Shown here: in pieces, positions 1-6,165 of the stretch
How positions within the stretch are numbered: position 1 is the first letter of the stretch
Layout: every line of letters starts with the position of its first letter
Assembly: GCA_022572285.1 (NCBI GenBank)
Contig: JACZWF010000021.1
Coordinates: 1 to 12,809, forward strand
Reading direction: 5' to 3'
DNA length: 12,809 bases
Origin: Nitrososphaerota archaeon
GTDB lineage: Archaea; Thermoproteota; Nitrososphaeria; Nitrososphaerales; UBA57
Notes under the pieces: model-generated
What the model was told of the DNA's origin: nothing
Seen by the model: the letters and a program-made list of their open reading frames with translations, nothing else
Database searches by the model: none
Made by a program: the position numbers and the translations under genes

Positions 1-752
1 TCCCTAACGATAGCAGTTAATGAATTGAACTTACCAAATTCGCTGATCTTTGATAGTGGGAAATTCACTCGTAAGCTATCATACAATTTGATGAAAGCGG
101 CAAAGGGTATGATCTTCAGTCTCCCTTTGTTTGAAAATACGAGACCAGCCTTTTTTGGTGAGATTAGGAATACCCAATCCCTATCCAAGCGTTTGCTCCC
201 CGGTTTTATTTGAAACTGTTGGAAAATAGTCGACAGTATGCTCCTGATTTTGGACTCAGGGATCATGCGGAACAGTCCAAATAGCACACCGAGTGGTAAA
301 ACCAAGCCCGTTAGGATTTTCTCGAGTCGCTGCCTATTGACCTCTTGTACTATCTCATAGGATTCTTTATTCTTCTGGGTTACTTTTCTCCGGACACATA
401 GCAACTTGAAGACTTCCCCAAAAATCCTAGAGAGTCCTGTGAGAAGTTGAATCGCTACAGCAGTCCTGTTCCAAGAAATCAATTGAGTATCTGGTTGGTC
501 CAGTTCTGATGGTTCGAGGTCTTCTTGATTCAATGTAAAGAAATCATTATACTTCCTCAGAATCGAGCTGTCTGTTTCCCTCCATATCTCTTTCTTGTTG
601 ATCTTCCTGTGAATCTGGGAAAACTCCTCATCTTCATTCAGCCCTATGGTGAAATGATCATCCACTCCCTTCTCTCTGAGGCCCATGACGACCCCCCTCT
701 CAGTTGCATATAGGAAGAATCCACTCTTTCCGTTGGAGTTCCTAAGTTTCAC
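1..752 (-). CDS. Unrecognised protein, C-terminus beyond the left edge
   Basis: Reading the minus strand from a GTG at 752 gives 250 consecutive sense codons up to the window edge, so the gene is cut off before its stop codon. An in-frame TAG lies near 824. The only plausible starts between it and the frame are TTG at 764 and GTG at 752. A TATA-like box (TTTTTATA on the minus strand, 804-797) sits about 35-45 bp upstream, which fits a short leader or none. The protein is basic and mixed alpha/beta. One hydrophobic stretch at about residues 155-170 (LTGLVLPLGVLFGLF) could be a single membrane segment or a buried helix. I see no motif I can assign to a family. Good codon continuity makes the gene likely, but its function is unknown. 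Confidence 0.72.
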   Translation of the reverse strand, partial: MKLRNSNGKSGFFLYATERGVVMGLREKGVDDHFTIGLNEDEEFSQIHRKINKKEIWRETDSSILRKYNDFFTLNQEDLEPSELDQPDTQLISWNRTAVAIQLLTGLSRIFGEVFKLLCVRRKVTQKNKESYEIVQEVNRQRLEKILTGLVLPLGVLFGLFRMIPESKIRSILSTIFQQFQIKPGSKRLDRDWVFLISPKKAGLVFSNKGRLKIIPFAAFIKLYDSLRVNFPLSKISEFGKFNSLTAIVR

Positions 753-796
753 CGTGGTGCTCAATTTGCTGCTAGGTAATCTTACGACGGTGGATG

Positions 797-804
797 TATA
801 AAAA
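797..804 (-). promoter_or_regulatory. TATA-like box for the left-edge minus-strand gene
   Basis: On the minus strand this reads TTTTTATA, close to the archaeal TATA consensus. The predicted transcription start, about 25 bp downstream, would fall near 775, just ahead of the TTG (764) and GTG (752) start candidates. Confidence 0.4.
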
Positions 805-1497
805 TGGAAAATGCTGGGTGCCTACAAGACAACTGGTGATTCTACTAAGGACGGGGCAGATTACCTCTAGCATCGAAGCAGACTGTATCAAGATGGCTAT
901 TGGGACCCTTCAAACAGAAATCCCATTTATCGTACGCATCGCTCCTATCATCATCATCCGGCTAGGGCGGCGATATTCGATAAGGTGTTTCGGAATGTTA
1001 GGAAACTTAGGGCCGACATAATAACGACTGTCCGTCGATGGCCCGATGGTCACCTGTCGATAGACCGTTTCAGGCTATGAAATGTCGAAAAGAGATGAGA
1101 TGGATCCCCTTCTAACTAATCACACGGGACACAACGCCGGAGCTAACGATGCCCAGTCCTTGGTAATCTATCCCATGCCATTCATATCTTGAAAAGGTAG
1201 AGGGGCAAAAGTCATGGGAGCTGCCAAGATTGCCCTCGGGACTCTGAGTTTCGATTAGAGAATGGGGTTGGTGCTTCCGAACTTGCTACCGCCATTCTAC
1301 CCAAAAGTGGCGAATCGAAGTCAGGAGGGGTAGGGGATGAATAAATACCCTGAGGATGTAAATTACTAAGGCAAGCTACACAAACGCACTATTCTCTTAA
1401 TGATTTCATGATCGATCGACATGCCGAGACGTCAATATGCATACGCGTCTGTCTAGATAAGAACTCTTAAACCTTATCTGAGGGTAGGTAGCCCATC
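805..1497. other. Non-coding stretch without a supported gene
   Basis: About 690 bp with no convincing gene on either strand. There is an open plus-strand stretch ending at the TGA at 1078-1080 (hydrophilic, with an RNVRKLRADIITTVRRWPDG segment) that has no start codon, and a 36-codon frame from ATG 1082 to TGA 1192. Neither has a recognisable motif. They could be remnants of decayed genes or chance frames. Confidence 0.5.
1465..1477 (+). promoter_or_regulatory. TATA-like box upstream of the PD-(D/E)XK gene
   Basis: The sequence CTTAAACCTTAT lies about 25-30 bp before the TTG at 1498, the spacing expected for a leaderless or nearly leaderless archaeal transcript. Confidence 0.35.
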
Positions 1498-1791
1498 TTG
1501 GGTCGTCAATCCAAGCATAGTCAGAACCTTCGGAGGAGTGCCGGAGGCTATAAGTCAAAGGGGTATCATGTTGAAGCGGACATTCCTGGATATCGTAGAC
1601 CTCCTCTCTTGAAAGTTGATGGCAAGTCAGTCAGGCCTGATATTATTGCATACAAAGGTAAGAGAACTCGTAAGATAGTAGAAATTGAAACGCCTGAATC
1701 ATTTGATAAGGATAAAGAACAAAGAAGACTTTTGAGGAAGTACGCAAGAAGCCATGCTTACACAACATTTAGAACGACTACTACTGATTGA
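1498..1791 (+). CDS. Small PD-(D/E)XK nuclease-like protein
   Basis: A 97-residue basic protein. The core matches the PD-(D/E)XK nuclease fold. An N-terminal helix-strand (residues 12-30, ending GYHVEADIPGY) is followed by RPDIIA with the PD pair at 47-48. A strand then gives KIVEIET with E62 and E64, and a helix follows with D72, E74 and Q75. E64 stands where the classical motif has Lys, a variant seen in some members of this superfamily. An in-frame TAG at 1489-1491 leaves TTG 1498 as the only credible start. At 97 residues it is close to the minimal fold, so it may be a stand-alone nuclease, a nuclease-like binding protein or an inactive relative. The next gene begins 21 bp downstream on the same strand, suggesting co-transcription. 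The fold call is fairly firm; substrate and role are unknown. Confidence 0.68.
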   Translation: MGRQSKHSQNLRRSAGGYKSKGYHVEADIPGYRRPPLLKVDGKSVRPDIIAYKGKRTRKIVEIETPESFDKDKEQRRLLRKYARSHAYTTFRTTTTD

Positions 1792-1812
1792 AAACACGAA
1801 ATAGGTCATATC

Positions 1813-2112
1813 ATGACGGATGAAGCGACCATAATAAAACACTTCGAAAGCTATATTTCAAGAAATGGTGGGGGGTACCCAGACTGGTATGTAGGCATCG
1901 CTGAGGCCCCCAAGAACAGGCTCTTTGAGGATCATAATGTAGGCGAAAAGGGAGGAAAATGGATTTATGAAGACGCGGGTTCTCGGAGTGCTGCGGAAAC
2001 AGTCGAAGCTTATTTTGTCAAAACCCGTAGTACAAAGGGTGGTTTGGGCGGTGGGAGCGACTCTACAAAATCCGTCTATGCGTACAGGATAGAATCTTAT
2101 ACCAAAGAATAA
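1813..2112 (+). CDS. Unrecognised 99-aa protein, possibly GIY-YIG-like
   Basis: ATG at 1813, 21 bp after the stop of the nuclease-like gene, ending TAA at 2112. The 99-residue protein is soluble and glycine-rich. The central part reads DWYVGIAEAPKNRLFEDHNV (residues 24-43), then GGKWIYEDAGSRSAAETVEAYF, a run of glycines (about 76-80) and a C-terminal VYAYRI strand. The order of YVGI, an Arg, a His and a later Glu loosely recalls the GIY-YIG nuclease motif, but the canonical GIY half is missing, so this is only a suggestion. Pairing with a PD-(D/E)XK-like gene could indicate a DNA-processing or defence pair, or a simple accessory operon. Coding status is likely; function is not established. 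Confidence 0.6.
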   Translation: MTDEATIIKHFESYISRNGGGYPDWYVGIAEAPKNRLFEDHNVGEKGGKWIYEDAGSRSAAETVEAYFVKTRSTKGGLGGGSDSTKSVYAYRIESYTKE

Positions 2113-2187
2113 TATCCAACATCGAATCATCTTCCACTTGATAACGTTGTCGATTTCTCCGATTGGCTTTTTGGTCCGATATCGAGC

Positions 2188-2205
2188 ATTATTATTATTA
2201 TTATT
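2188..2205. repeat. (ATT)6 microsatellite
   Basis: Six perfect ATT units in non-coding DNA. Slippage-prone tract with no evident function. Confidence 0.9.
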
Positions 2206-2271
2206 TCGAAGGTTCTTGAAAGGTTGCCATATTATTGGATGATTCGCCGAGGTAAAATCCTAGGGAGTTTA

Positions 2272-2285
2272 GCGCGCGCGCGCGC
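2272..2285. repeat. (GC)7 alternating tract
   Basis: Fourteen bases of uninterrupted alternating GC in an otherwise AT-leaning intergenic region. Alternating GC is known to favour Z-DNA under negative supercoiling; whether it does so here is unknown. Confidence 0.9.
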
Positions 2286-2503
2286 CCTACTGGGCATGGC
2301 ATGCTTGGCTTCATCCTTCTTGTCATTACCATGGCCATTACGAGTGCGCTGGCACTACGAAAGGCGGGGTGAGATATCGATTTTAAAAACGGTTCACTAA
2401 ATGTGCTAGGAAGAGACTGAGGAATGTTGGGTTAGTGTTAGCAACCGGCTTCCTTTTCGTAGTAGCTGTAAGGGTAGGCGGTATTCTCCTGTCATAAGAG
2501 AGC

Positions 2504-2510
2504 TTTAAAT
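2504..2510 (+). promoter_or_regulatory. TATA-like box upstream of the 86-aa gene
   Basis: TTTAAAT lies about 31-37 bp before ATG 2541, predicting a transcript start near 2531 and a leader of about 10 nt. Confidence 0.45.
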
Positions 2511-2540
2511 CGTGCCTGACCATACATATGAGGCCATAGT

Positions 2541-2801
2541 ATGCCCAAAGAACAGGATCCTAAACAAAGAGTGAAGTTCTACAGTAGCAAAGAGGTGACA
2601 GGATATCTTTCAATTAACGGTGTACCAAAAAGCAGGCGTTCGTGGAAAGCATTGATTGCGCTAAGTGCGACACGCAAAGATGGAGAAGTAAGTCAAGAGC
2701 AGACGAATTATCTAAGCAATGTCAGGTTTGAAGTGCACCCTCAGCAGATAAACATAAGAGACAACGCGAATGGAAATATGGTTGTCTCCATCAGAAGATA
2801 G
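2541..2801 (+). CDS. Unrecognised 86-aa protein
   Basis: ATG 2541 to TAG 2801. The protein is basic and hydrophilic, with no signal peptide or membrane segment. It opens with a charged stretch (KEQDPKQRVKFYSSKE), followed by alternating strand-like segments (EVTGYLSINGV, NVRFEVHPQQINIRD, NMVVSIRR), suggesting a small beta-rich fold. No catalytic or metal-binding motif is visible, and there are no cysteines. It stands alone, with a TATA-like box upstream and a cluster of inverted repeats directly after its stop codon (2807-2867). The promoter and protein-like composition support a real gene; I do not recognise the family. Confidence 0.55.
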   Translation: MPKEQDPKQRVKFYSSKEVTGYLSINGVPKSRRSWKALIALSATRKDGEVSQEQTNYLSNVRFEVHPQQINIRDNANGNMVVSIRR

Positions 2802-2806
2802 ATAGC

Positions 2807-2867
2807 AGTTCTCAGACCGCTCTTCAGTTTTGCCCTTATTGGCAACAGAGAACTAAGAGTTAGTTCT
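2807..2867 (+). promoter_or_regulatory. Overlapping inverted repeats after the 86-aa gene
   Basis: AGAACTAA (2849-2856) and TTAGTTCT (2860-2867) form a perfect 8-bp stem with a 3-nt loop. GAGAACT (2848-2854) is also the exact complement of AGTTCTC at 2807-2813, enclosing a further TTGCC/GGCAA stem (2830-2834 with 2841-2845). The two foldings exclude each other. No T-run follows, so this may be an RNA switch, an mRNA-end hairpin or a protein-binding site. Confidence 0.4.
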
Positions 2868-3052
2868 ATGCCTCCAACGCGCTAGGTATCGGGCAAGCTA
2901 ACGGAAGAGCTAATCTCTGAGTCACTGAGTAAGCTTGAAGCTGTAGGATAGTACTCCCGATTATCTATCTAACTCAAGTTGGCAGAGATGATCATCTCGG
3001 CCCTTCTCACATCCATCGACTCTACCCTAATATTCTGCGATTCGTTAGGAGT
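2868..3052. other. Intergenic stretch with a 14-bp palindrome
   Basis: No gene seen. It holds a perfect 14-bp palindrome GAGATGATCATCTC at 2985-2998 and a TATA-like CTAATATT at 3027-3034, just ahead of the small gene at 3053. The palindrome could be an operator for a dimeric regulator. Confidence 0.35.
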
Positions 3053-3238
3053 TTGACTTCGATATTGAGATTCAGGGTTTTGGTCGTTCTTCTGGGTCTG
3101 CTAATGGCGTTGGCTGTTCTGAACGTCGCAGCTCCAGATTCTCTCGTGCAGGATAGTCACGCCACTGAGGTAGGTGTGACAGATGAGACTATTCTGCGGA
3201 TAGATTCGATAGGTCCAAGAGGCGGAGATTCAGAGTAG
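3053..3238 (+). CDS. Small exported or single-pass membrane protein
   Basis: TTG 3053 to TAG 3238, 61 residues. The first seven residues include two arginines (LTSILRFR), followed by a hydrophobic segment of about 19 residues (VLVVLLGLLMALAVLNVAA) and then an acidic tail (about residues 29-61). This is the plan of a signal peptide with a short extracellular tail, or of a one-pass membrane protein with the N-terminus inside. A TATA-like box at 3027-3034 fits a leaderless TTG start; an in-frame TTG at 3065 is an alternative that keeps the hydrophobic segment. AGGAG at 3047-3051 is too close to TTG 3053 to act as its binding site. No family is recognised and the gene is isolated, so coding status is moderate. 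Confidence 0.42.
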   Translation: MTSILRFRVLVVLLGLLMALAVLNVAAPDSLVQDSHATEVGVTDETILRIDSIGPRGGDSE

Positions 3239-3310
3239 ATGAAATCTCGGATTTGTCTCATCGCATCCTCCCTGAAGATACTATCTCCTTGCCCCACCGG
3301 GTCCTCGAGA

Positions 3311-3441
3311 GCATGACCAGGCAAATCTAAATTCCGATTATAGATTAGCTTCAGTCATGCAGCGCAACAGCAGAGGGACATTTGAACCTTGAGCCTGCAA
3401 GTAGCGTTGCGCCAAGGCAACAGCGCGCGCTCTGGCGCGCC
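3311..3441. repeat. Cluster of inverted repeats, candidate structured RNA
   Basis: Four perfect inverted repeats lie in 131 bp. GCATGAC (3311-3317) pairs with GTCATGC (3354-3360), enclosing AATCTA (3324-3329) paired with TAGATT (3341-3346). GCGCAAC (3362-3368) pairs with GTTGCGC (3406-3412). GCGCGC (3425-3430) pairs with GCGCGC (3435-3440) across a TCTG loop. GTTGC (3406-3410) could pair instead with GCAAC (3417-3421). The orientation is unknown; a structured RNA, a protein-binding region or a former mobile-element end are all possible. Confidence 0.4.
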
Positions 3442-3598
3442 TCGGTGAGACAAGATTGATTTCGATGCTATCGCAGAACGTCTAAGTAGTCTCTTTTGGT
3501 TCTAGGGCCGAGATGAATAGATCGGCGATAAGTAAGGTTATCCCAGCTCTGGGTATGCATGCTACCCTAGTAGTGGAATTATGAACGTACGAGATTAA

Positions 3599-3613
3599 CG
3601 ATATAATTTTATG
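3599..3613 (+). promoter_or_regulatory. TATA box of the helicase gene
   Basis: An AT-rich stretch containing TATAATTTTATG, an archaeal-type TATA box. The expected transcript start is near 3630, about 20 nt before the CTG proposed as start codon, leaving room for the GAGGGG at 3637-3642 as a ribosome binding site. Confidence 0.5.
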
Positions 3614-3648
3614 CTCAGTGATAACGCCACCATGCAGAGGGGTCTGAT

Positions 3649-5433
3649 CTGAGATTCTGTTCTTTGTGCGGCAGTCTAATGAGACGTACTCGAGCTTCAA
3701 TGCTCGTTTGCAGTCGATGCGGACACTCGGAAGAGCTCAGCATGGTCCCTAAGAGCCGCTCGATCCTAGATTATTTTCCTTACAAATCAAAGCGCGAATC
3801 ACAAGGGGCCGTCCTTAAGAGAATTGAAGCCGAGTCAGAATCAAAGAGATTCATTATTATCGAGGCTCCAGTCGGCTTTGGGAAATCCGCTATAGCAGCC
3901 ACTCTTTCCAGGTTTCTGGGCTCAGCTCATATTGTCGTAGCGACCAAGCAATTACAGGATCAATACGCAGGCGACTTTGGTTACCCCGTCGTGAAGGGCA
4001 AATCCAACTTCCAATGCTATGTCCCTACTTCGACAGGAAGCACTCTCCCTTGTCACAGAGGTAGATGCGAAGTTGATTGGTCTCTGAAGGAATGTCCCCA
4101 CTATCTAACCTACGATGAGCATAGACAGCACAAAAGTGGGCAATGCATCACGACCTCAAAATGCGAAGACCTCAAGGACGGAAACCTATGCACCTACTAC
4201 GAACAAAAATGGCATGGCTTCGATGCTCCCATCACGGTCTACAACTACGCATTGTTTCTGAGTGAGCTCAAGTATCCGAATGATGTGCCGAAAAGAAAGT
4301 TACTGGTATGTGATGAGGCCCATGAACTAGAGAGGCAGCTAGTGGGGTTTGCCGCTTTTCACTTGAAGAAAAGTGATCTGAAGTATTATCACGACGAATT
4401 GCGGTCAGGAGATTTCGTAATCCCTCACTTGGGAGTTGAGGATCCCTTTGCATGGATAGACGTCCTTTCCAACATCAGAGAGATGTTGAAAGAGTACCTT
4501 GAGATTCACCAAGAGGCAGATGAGGCGCAATACATGGAAGCTGTCTGCAAAAGCAGATATGAAGATATTGACAGATTCATAGACAGTCTCACAGATGACA
4601 GAACGAACTGGGTTGTAAATAATGTAAAGGTAGAGAGTACTGGATCTATTGAGGAGATCACGTTTCAGCCTCTAAGTGTAAAGAACAGCGCGGCTAAGAT
4701 CTACGAATCAGCTGATAGGGTAGTCATGATGTCAGCAACTATCTTTTCAATCGAACGGTTTTGCGATTCACTCGGGATTCCCCAGTCAGAAACATCTTTC
4801 ATCAAAGTAGAGGATTCAACATTTCCAGCTGAGAAGCGGCCCATATACCCTCTTAACACTGGATATCTCAGCAGGGGAAGCCTGAACGCTTCTCTTCAAG
4901 ATATTGCGATGACCATTGACAAGATAATGAGTATACACAGGGACGAGAGGGGCATAATACACACAACATCATACTTCCAAGCCAGGAACATAGTTCAAAG
5001 GGTATCGGACGAGAATAGAAAACGGATTCTGACTACAGAGGGAACTTTTGATAAGTCGATTCTATTGCGAATGCACGGTTCGATTGGTGATTCTGTTCTG
5101 ATCTCTCCAAGCCTCTATGAGGGCCTTGATCTGAAGGATGACCTCTCTCGCTTCCAAATCATAGTGAAGGTCCCGTATCCAGATCTTTCGGAAAGAAGAA
5201 CGAAGATAATGCTGGAGAAAGATAGGGCATGGTACGACTTACAAACAGCGCAGCGTCTAGTCCAAACATATGGAAGAAGTGTCAGAAGTGAAACAGATTA
5301 TGCAGTCACATACGTTCTGGATTCAAATTTTACTCGATTCTTGAGAGAACATAAAGACTTGTTTCCAAAATACATACTTGAAGCAATTAAGGATGGGCAA
5401 CTACCGCAAGCCTGGAGTCCGCCAGCTCGATAG
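3649..5433 (+). CDS. XPD/DinG-family Fe-S helicase with N-terminal zinc ribbon
   Basis: Superfamily 2 DNA helicase of the XPD/DinG type (594 residues from CTG), expected to unwind DNA 5' to 3' with ATP in repair or replication stress. Visible motifs: Walker A APVGFGKS (73-80); a cysteine-rich insert between Walker A and the DEAH box (NFQC, PCHRGRC, KEC, QCITTSKC, LCTYY), where this family binds a 4Fe-4S cluster; CDEAHELE (motif II); MMSAT (motif III); GIIHTTSY; SPSLYEGLDL (motif V); and QTYGRSVRS (motif VI). The first 25 residues form a CxxC...CxxC ribbon (C4, C7, C21, C24), like the N-terminal ribbon of archaeal TFS. The first cysteine of the ribbon is lost if the TTG at 3664 is used. CTG 3649, behind GAGGGG, restores the ribbon, and no ATG, GTG or TTG lies between it and the in-frame stop at 3622. 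The family call is firm; the start and which cysteines bind the cluster are inferred. Confidence 0.88.
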   Translation: MRFCSLCGSLMRRTRASMLVCSRCGHSEELSMVPKSRSILDYFPYKSKRESQGAVLKRIEAESESKRFIIIEAPVGFGKSAIAATLSRFLGSAHIVVATKQLQDQYAGDFGYPVVKGKSNFQCYVPTSTGSTLPCHRGRCEVDWSLKECPHYLTYDEHRQHKSGQCITTSKCEDLKDGNLCTYYEQKWHGFDAPITVYNYALFLSELKYPNDVPKRKLLVCDEAHELERQLVGFAAFHLKKSDLKYYHDELRSGDFVIPHLGVEDPFAWIDVLSNIREMLKEYLEIHQEADEAQYMEAVCKSRYEDIDRFIDSLTDDRTNWVVNNVKVESTGSIEEITFQPLSVKNSAAKIYESADRVVMMSATIFSIERFCDSLGIPQSETSFIKVEDSTFPAEKRPIYPLNTGYLSRGSLNASLQDIAMTIDKIMSIHRDERGIIHTTSYFQARNIVQRVSDENRKRILTTEGTFDKSILLRMHGSIGDSVLISPSLYEGLDLKDDLSRFQIIVKVPYPDLSERRTKIMLEKDRAWYDLQTAQRLVQTYGRSVRSETDYAVTYVLDSNFTRFLREHKDLFPKYILEAIKDGQLPQAWSPPAR

Positions 5434-5512
5434 GCAGCCGGATAATACTCCACTACCATTTGGTGAGGGGAGGTGCACGCCAGAACAAAAAATTTACTAG
5501 GTCGATGTATGA

Positions 5513-5554
5513 TAGGAATGAAGGACCGATTGGTAGGAATGAAGGACCGATTGA
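5513..5554. repeat. 21-bp tandem duplication
   Basis: Two adjacent copies of a 21-bp unit, 5513-5533 and 5534-5554, differ only at the last base. Because 21 is a multiple of three, any frame stays open; in the plus frame that includes ATG 5505 it gives the heptad RNEGPIG/RNEGPIE. Confidence 0.9.
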
Positions 5555-5704
5555 AGGGTCGGCCGACGACTATCTCCCATCTAGTATTACAGAGAAGGAA
5601 GATCTTACTAATCGTCATTATGGCACGTTGCTTATGAATGCCGGAATTTTCAAAGCAAGTTAGAGTTGCATATAGAGATCCTATCATGGTATATGTGAGA
5701 TACT

Positions 5705-5724
5705 GACCAAATGGATATTTGGTC
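5705..5724. repeat. Perfect 8-bp inverted repeat
   Basis: GACCAAAT (5705-5712) and ATTTGGTC (5717-5724) flank a GGAT loop. It is too far (about 270 bp) from the helicase stop for an obvious terminator and has no T-run. An operator or RNA hairpin is possible. Confidence 0.55.
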
Positions 5725-5725
5725 G

Positions 5726-5754
5726 GTTCATTTAGTGTATACTCTAAATGGAAC
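5726..5754. repeat. Second adjacent inverted repeat
   Basis: CATTTAG (5729-5735) and CTAAATG (5744-5750) form a perfect 7-bp stem around an 8-nt loop. The stem continues to GTT/AAC with one bulged C. It starts only two bases after the preceding hairpin, so the pair may act together. Confidence 0.5.
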
Positions 5755-5807
5755 ATCAGAAGAACTTACCAACATGCATAATGAGAAATCGTTTTCCATT
5801 TCTGCAG

Positions 5808-5818
5808 TATAATTTAAG
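5808..5818 (+). promoter_or_regulatory. Orphan TATA box
   Basis: TATAATTTAAG is one of the best TATA-like boxes in the window, yet no credible protein gene begins 25-60 bp downstream. The predicted transcript (start near 5840) would run through the first copy of the dispersed repeat, so a non-coding RNA is possible. Confidence 0.35.
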
Positions 5819-5894
5819 AGCCCCTGAGGTCTCCCGAACATACGTATCCGAGTTTATTTCTTGAGATGTGGGTAAAATTTACACAGATTGGCTC

Positions 5895-5941
5895 ATTGTA
5901 TACCCGGTTGGGTTCACATCCCGGCGACCGCACCTTCTTCC
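5895..5941. repeat. Dispersed repeat, copy 1 (tRNA T-arm-like core)
   Basis: This 47-bp element matches 6855-6900 at about 41 of 47 positions. The core TTGGG-TTCACAT-CCCGG can form a 5-bp stem with a 7-nt loop, like a tRNA T arm. It is followed by CGACCGC-A-CC, resembling an acceptor 3' strand, and by a pyrimidine run. No matching 5' tRNA half is present nearby, so it is not an intact tRNA gene. Confidence 0.6.
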
Positions 5942-6027
5942 GATGCTGACCTACGGATGTGTCATCTTAAGCTATTTCTACGGAAATCCGTTTTATACAG
6001 CCAAATTCCATAATTATTATGCAGGAC

Positions 6028-6046
6028 TATACTCGGTTGGGTTTAC
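6028..6046. repeat. Dispersed repeat, partial copy
   Basis: Matches the left 19 bp of the repeat core in copy 1 at 17 positions; the acceptor-like right part is not recognisable. It may be a degenerate third copy. Confidence 0.4.
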
Positions 6047-6165
6047 GCGTTCTGTAAACTCTGCAAATCTCCGGCCCTTTAACAGGTCTCTAACTAGTGG
6101 ACCCTAAAGTGGTAATAAAATCGATATTAACGGTGTAGCGAGCTAATCCACCGGACGATGTATAG

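Larger units (their letters stand above)
2113..2540. other. Intergenic stretch with simple-sequence tracts
   Basis: There is no supported gene. It contains an (ATT)6 tract, a (GC)7 tract and a 23-codon frame from ATG 2301 to TGA 2372 encoding a single strongly hydrophobic segment (MLGFILLVITMAITS then ALALRKAG). That frame has no visible promoter or ribosome binding site and is left uncalled. Confidence 0.5.
3239..3648. other. Intergenic stretch rich in inverted repeats
   Basis: No supported gene over about 410 bp. It contains the multi-hairpin region described separately (3311-3441), a near-palindrome around 3551-3567 (GGGTA, TGCATGC, TACCC), and the promoter of the helicase gene near 3600. 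Confidence 0.5.
5434..6165. other. Repeat-rich spacer with no supported protein gene
   Basis: About 730 bp. It contains a 21-bp tandem duplication, two perfect hairpins, an orphan TATA box and two copies (one degenerate) of a dispersed repeat. A hydrophilic frame of 52 codons from ATG 5505 to TAG 5663 (starting MYDRNEGPIG) spans the tandem duplication and could be a small protein, but it has no promoter at the right spacing and no known motif. A GTG frame 5868-6107 consists largely of repeat sequence and is not credible. Confidence 0.5.

Noticed and set aside
868..1080. Open stretch of about 65 codons, plus strand, ending at the TGA at 1078-1080
   Set aside because: No start codon, no recognised motif. 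Could be a gene remnant, but nothing supports it.
1082..1192. 36-codon frame from ATG 1082
   Set aside because: No promoter, binding site or motif; frames of this size arise by chance.
2301..2372. 23-codon hydrophobic peptide frame
   Set aside because: It looks like a membrane helix, but there is no promoter or binding site and the frame is too short to judge.
3482..3700. 72-codon minus-strand frame across the helicase start
   Set aside because: It overlaps the helicase promoter and first codons, and the composition shows no motif.
5298..5756. 152-codon minus-strand frame
   Set aside because: It overlaps the helicase C-terminus antisense, has no promoter or motif, and its repeated FIP segment is the 21-bp duplication read backwards.
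5826..5936. Possible intact tRNA ending at repeat copy 1
   Set aside because: The T arm and acceptor-like 3' end are present, but no matching acceptor 5' strand, D arm or anticodon arm can be folded.
5868..6107. 79-codon GTG frame after the orphan promoter
   Set aside because: Much of it is translated repeat sequence (VYPVGFTSRRPH and LYSVGFTRSV), which points to non-coding repeats.
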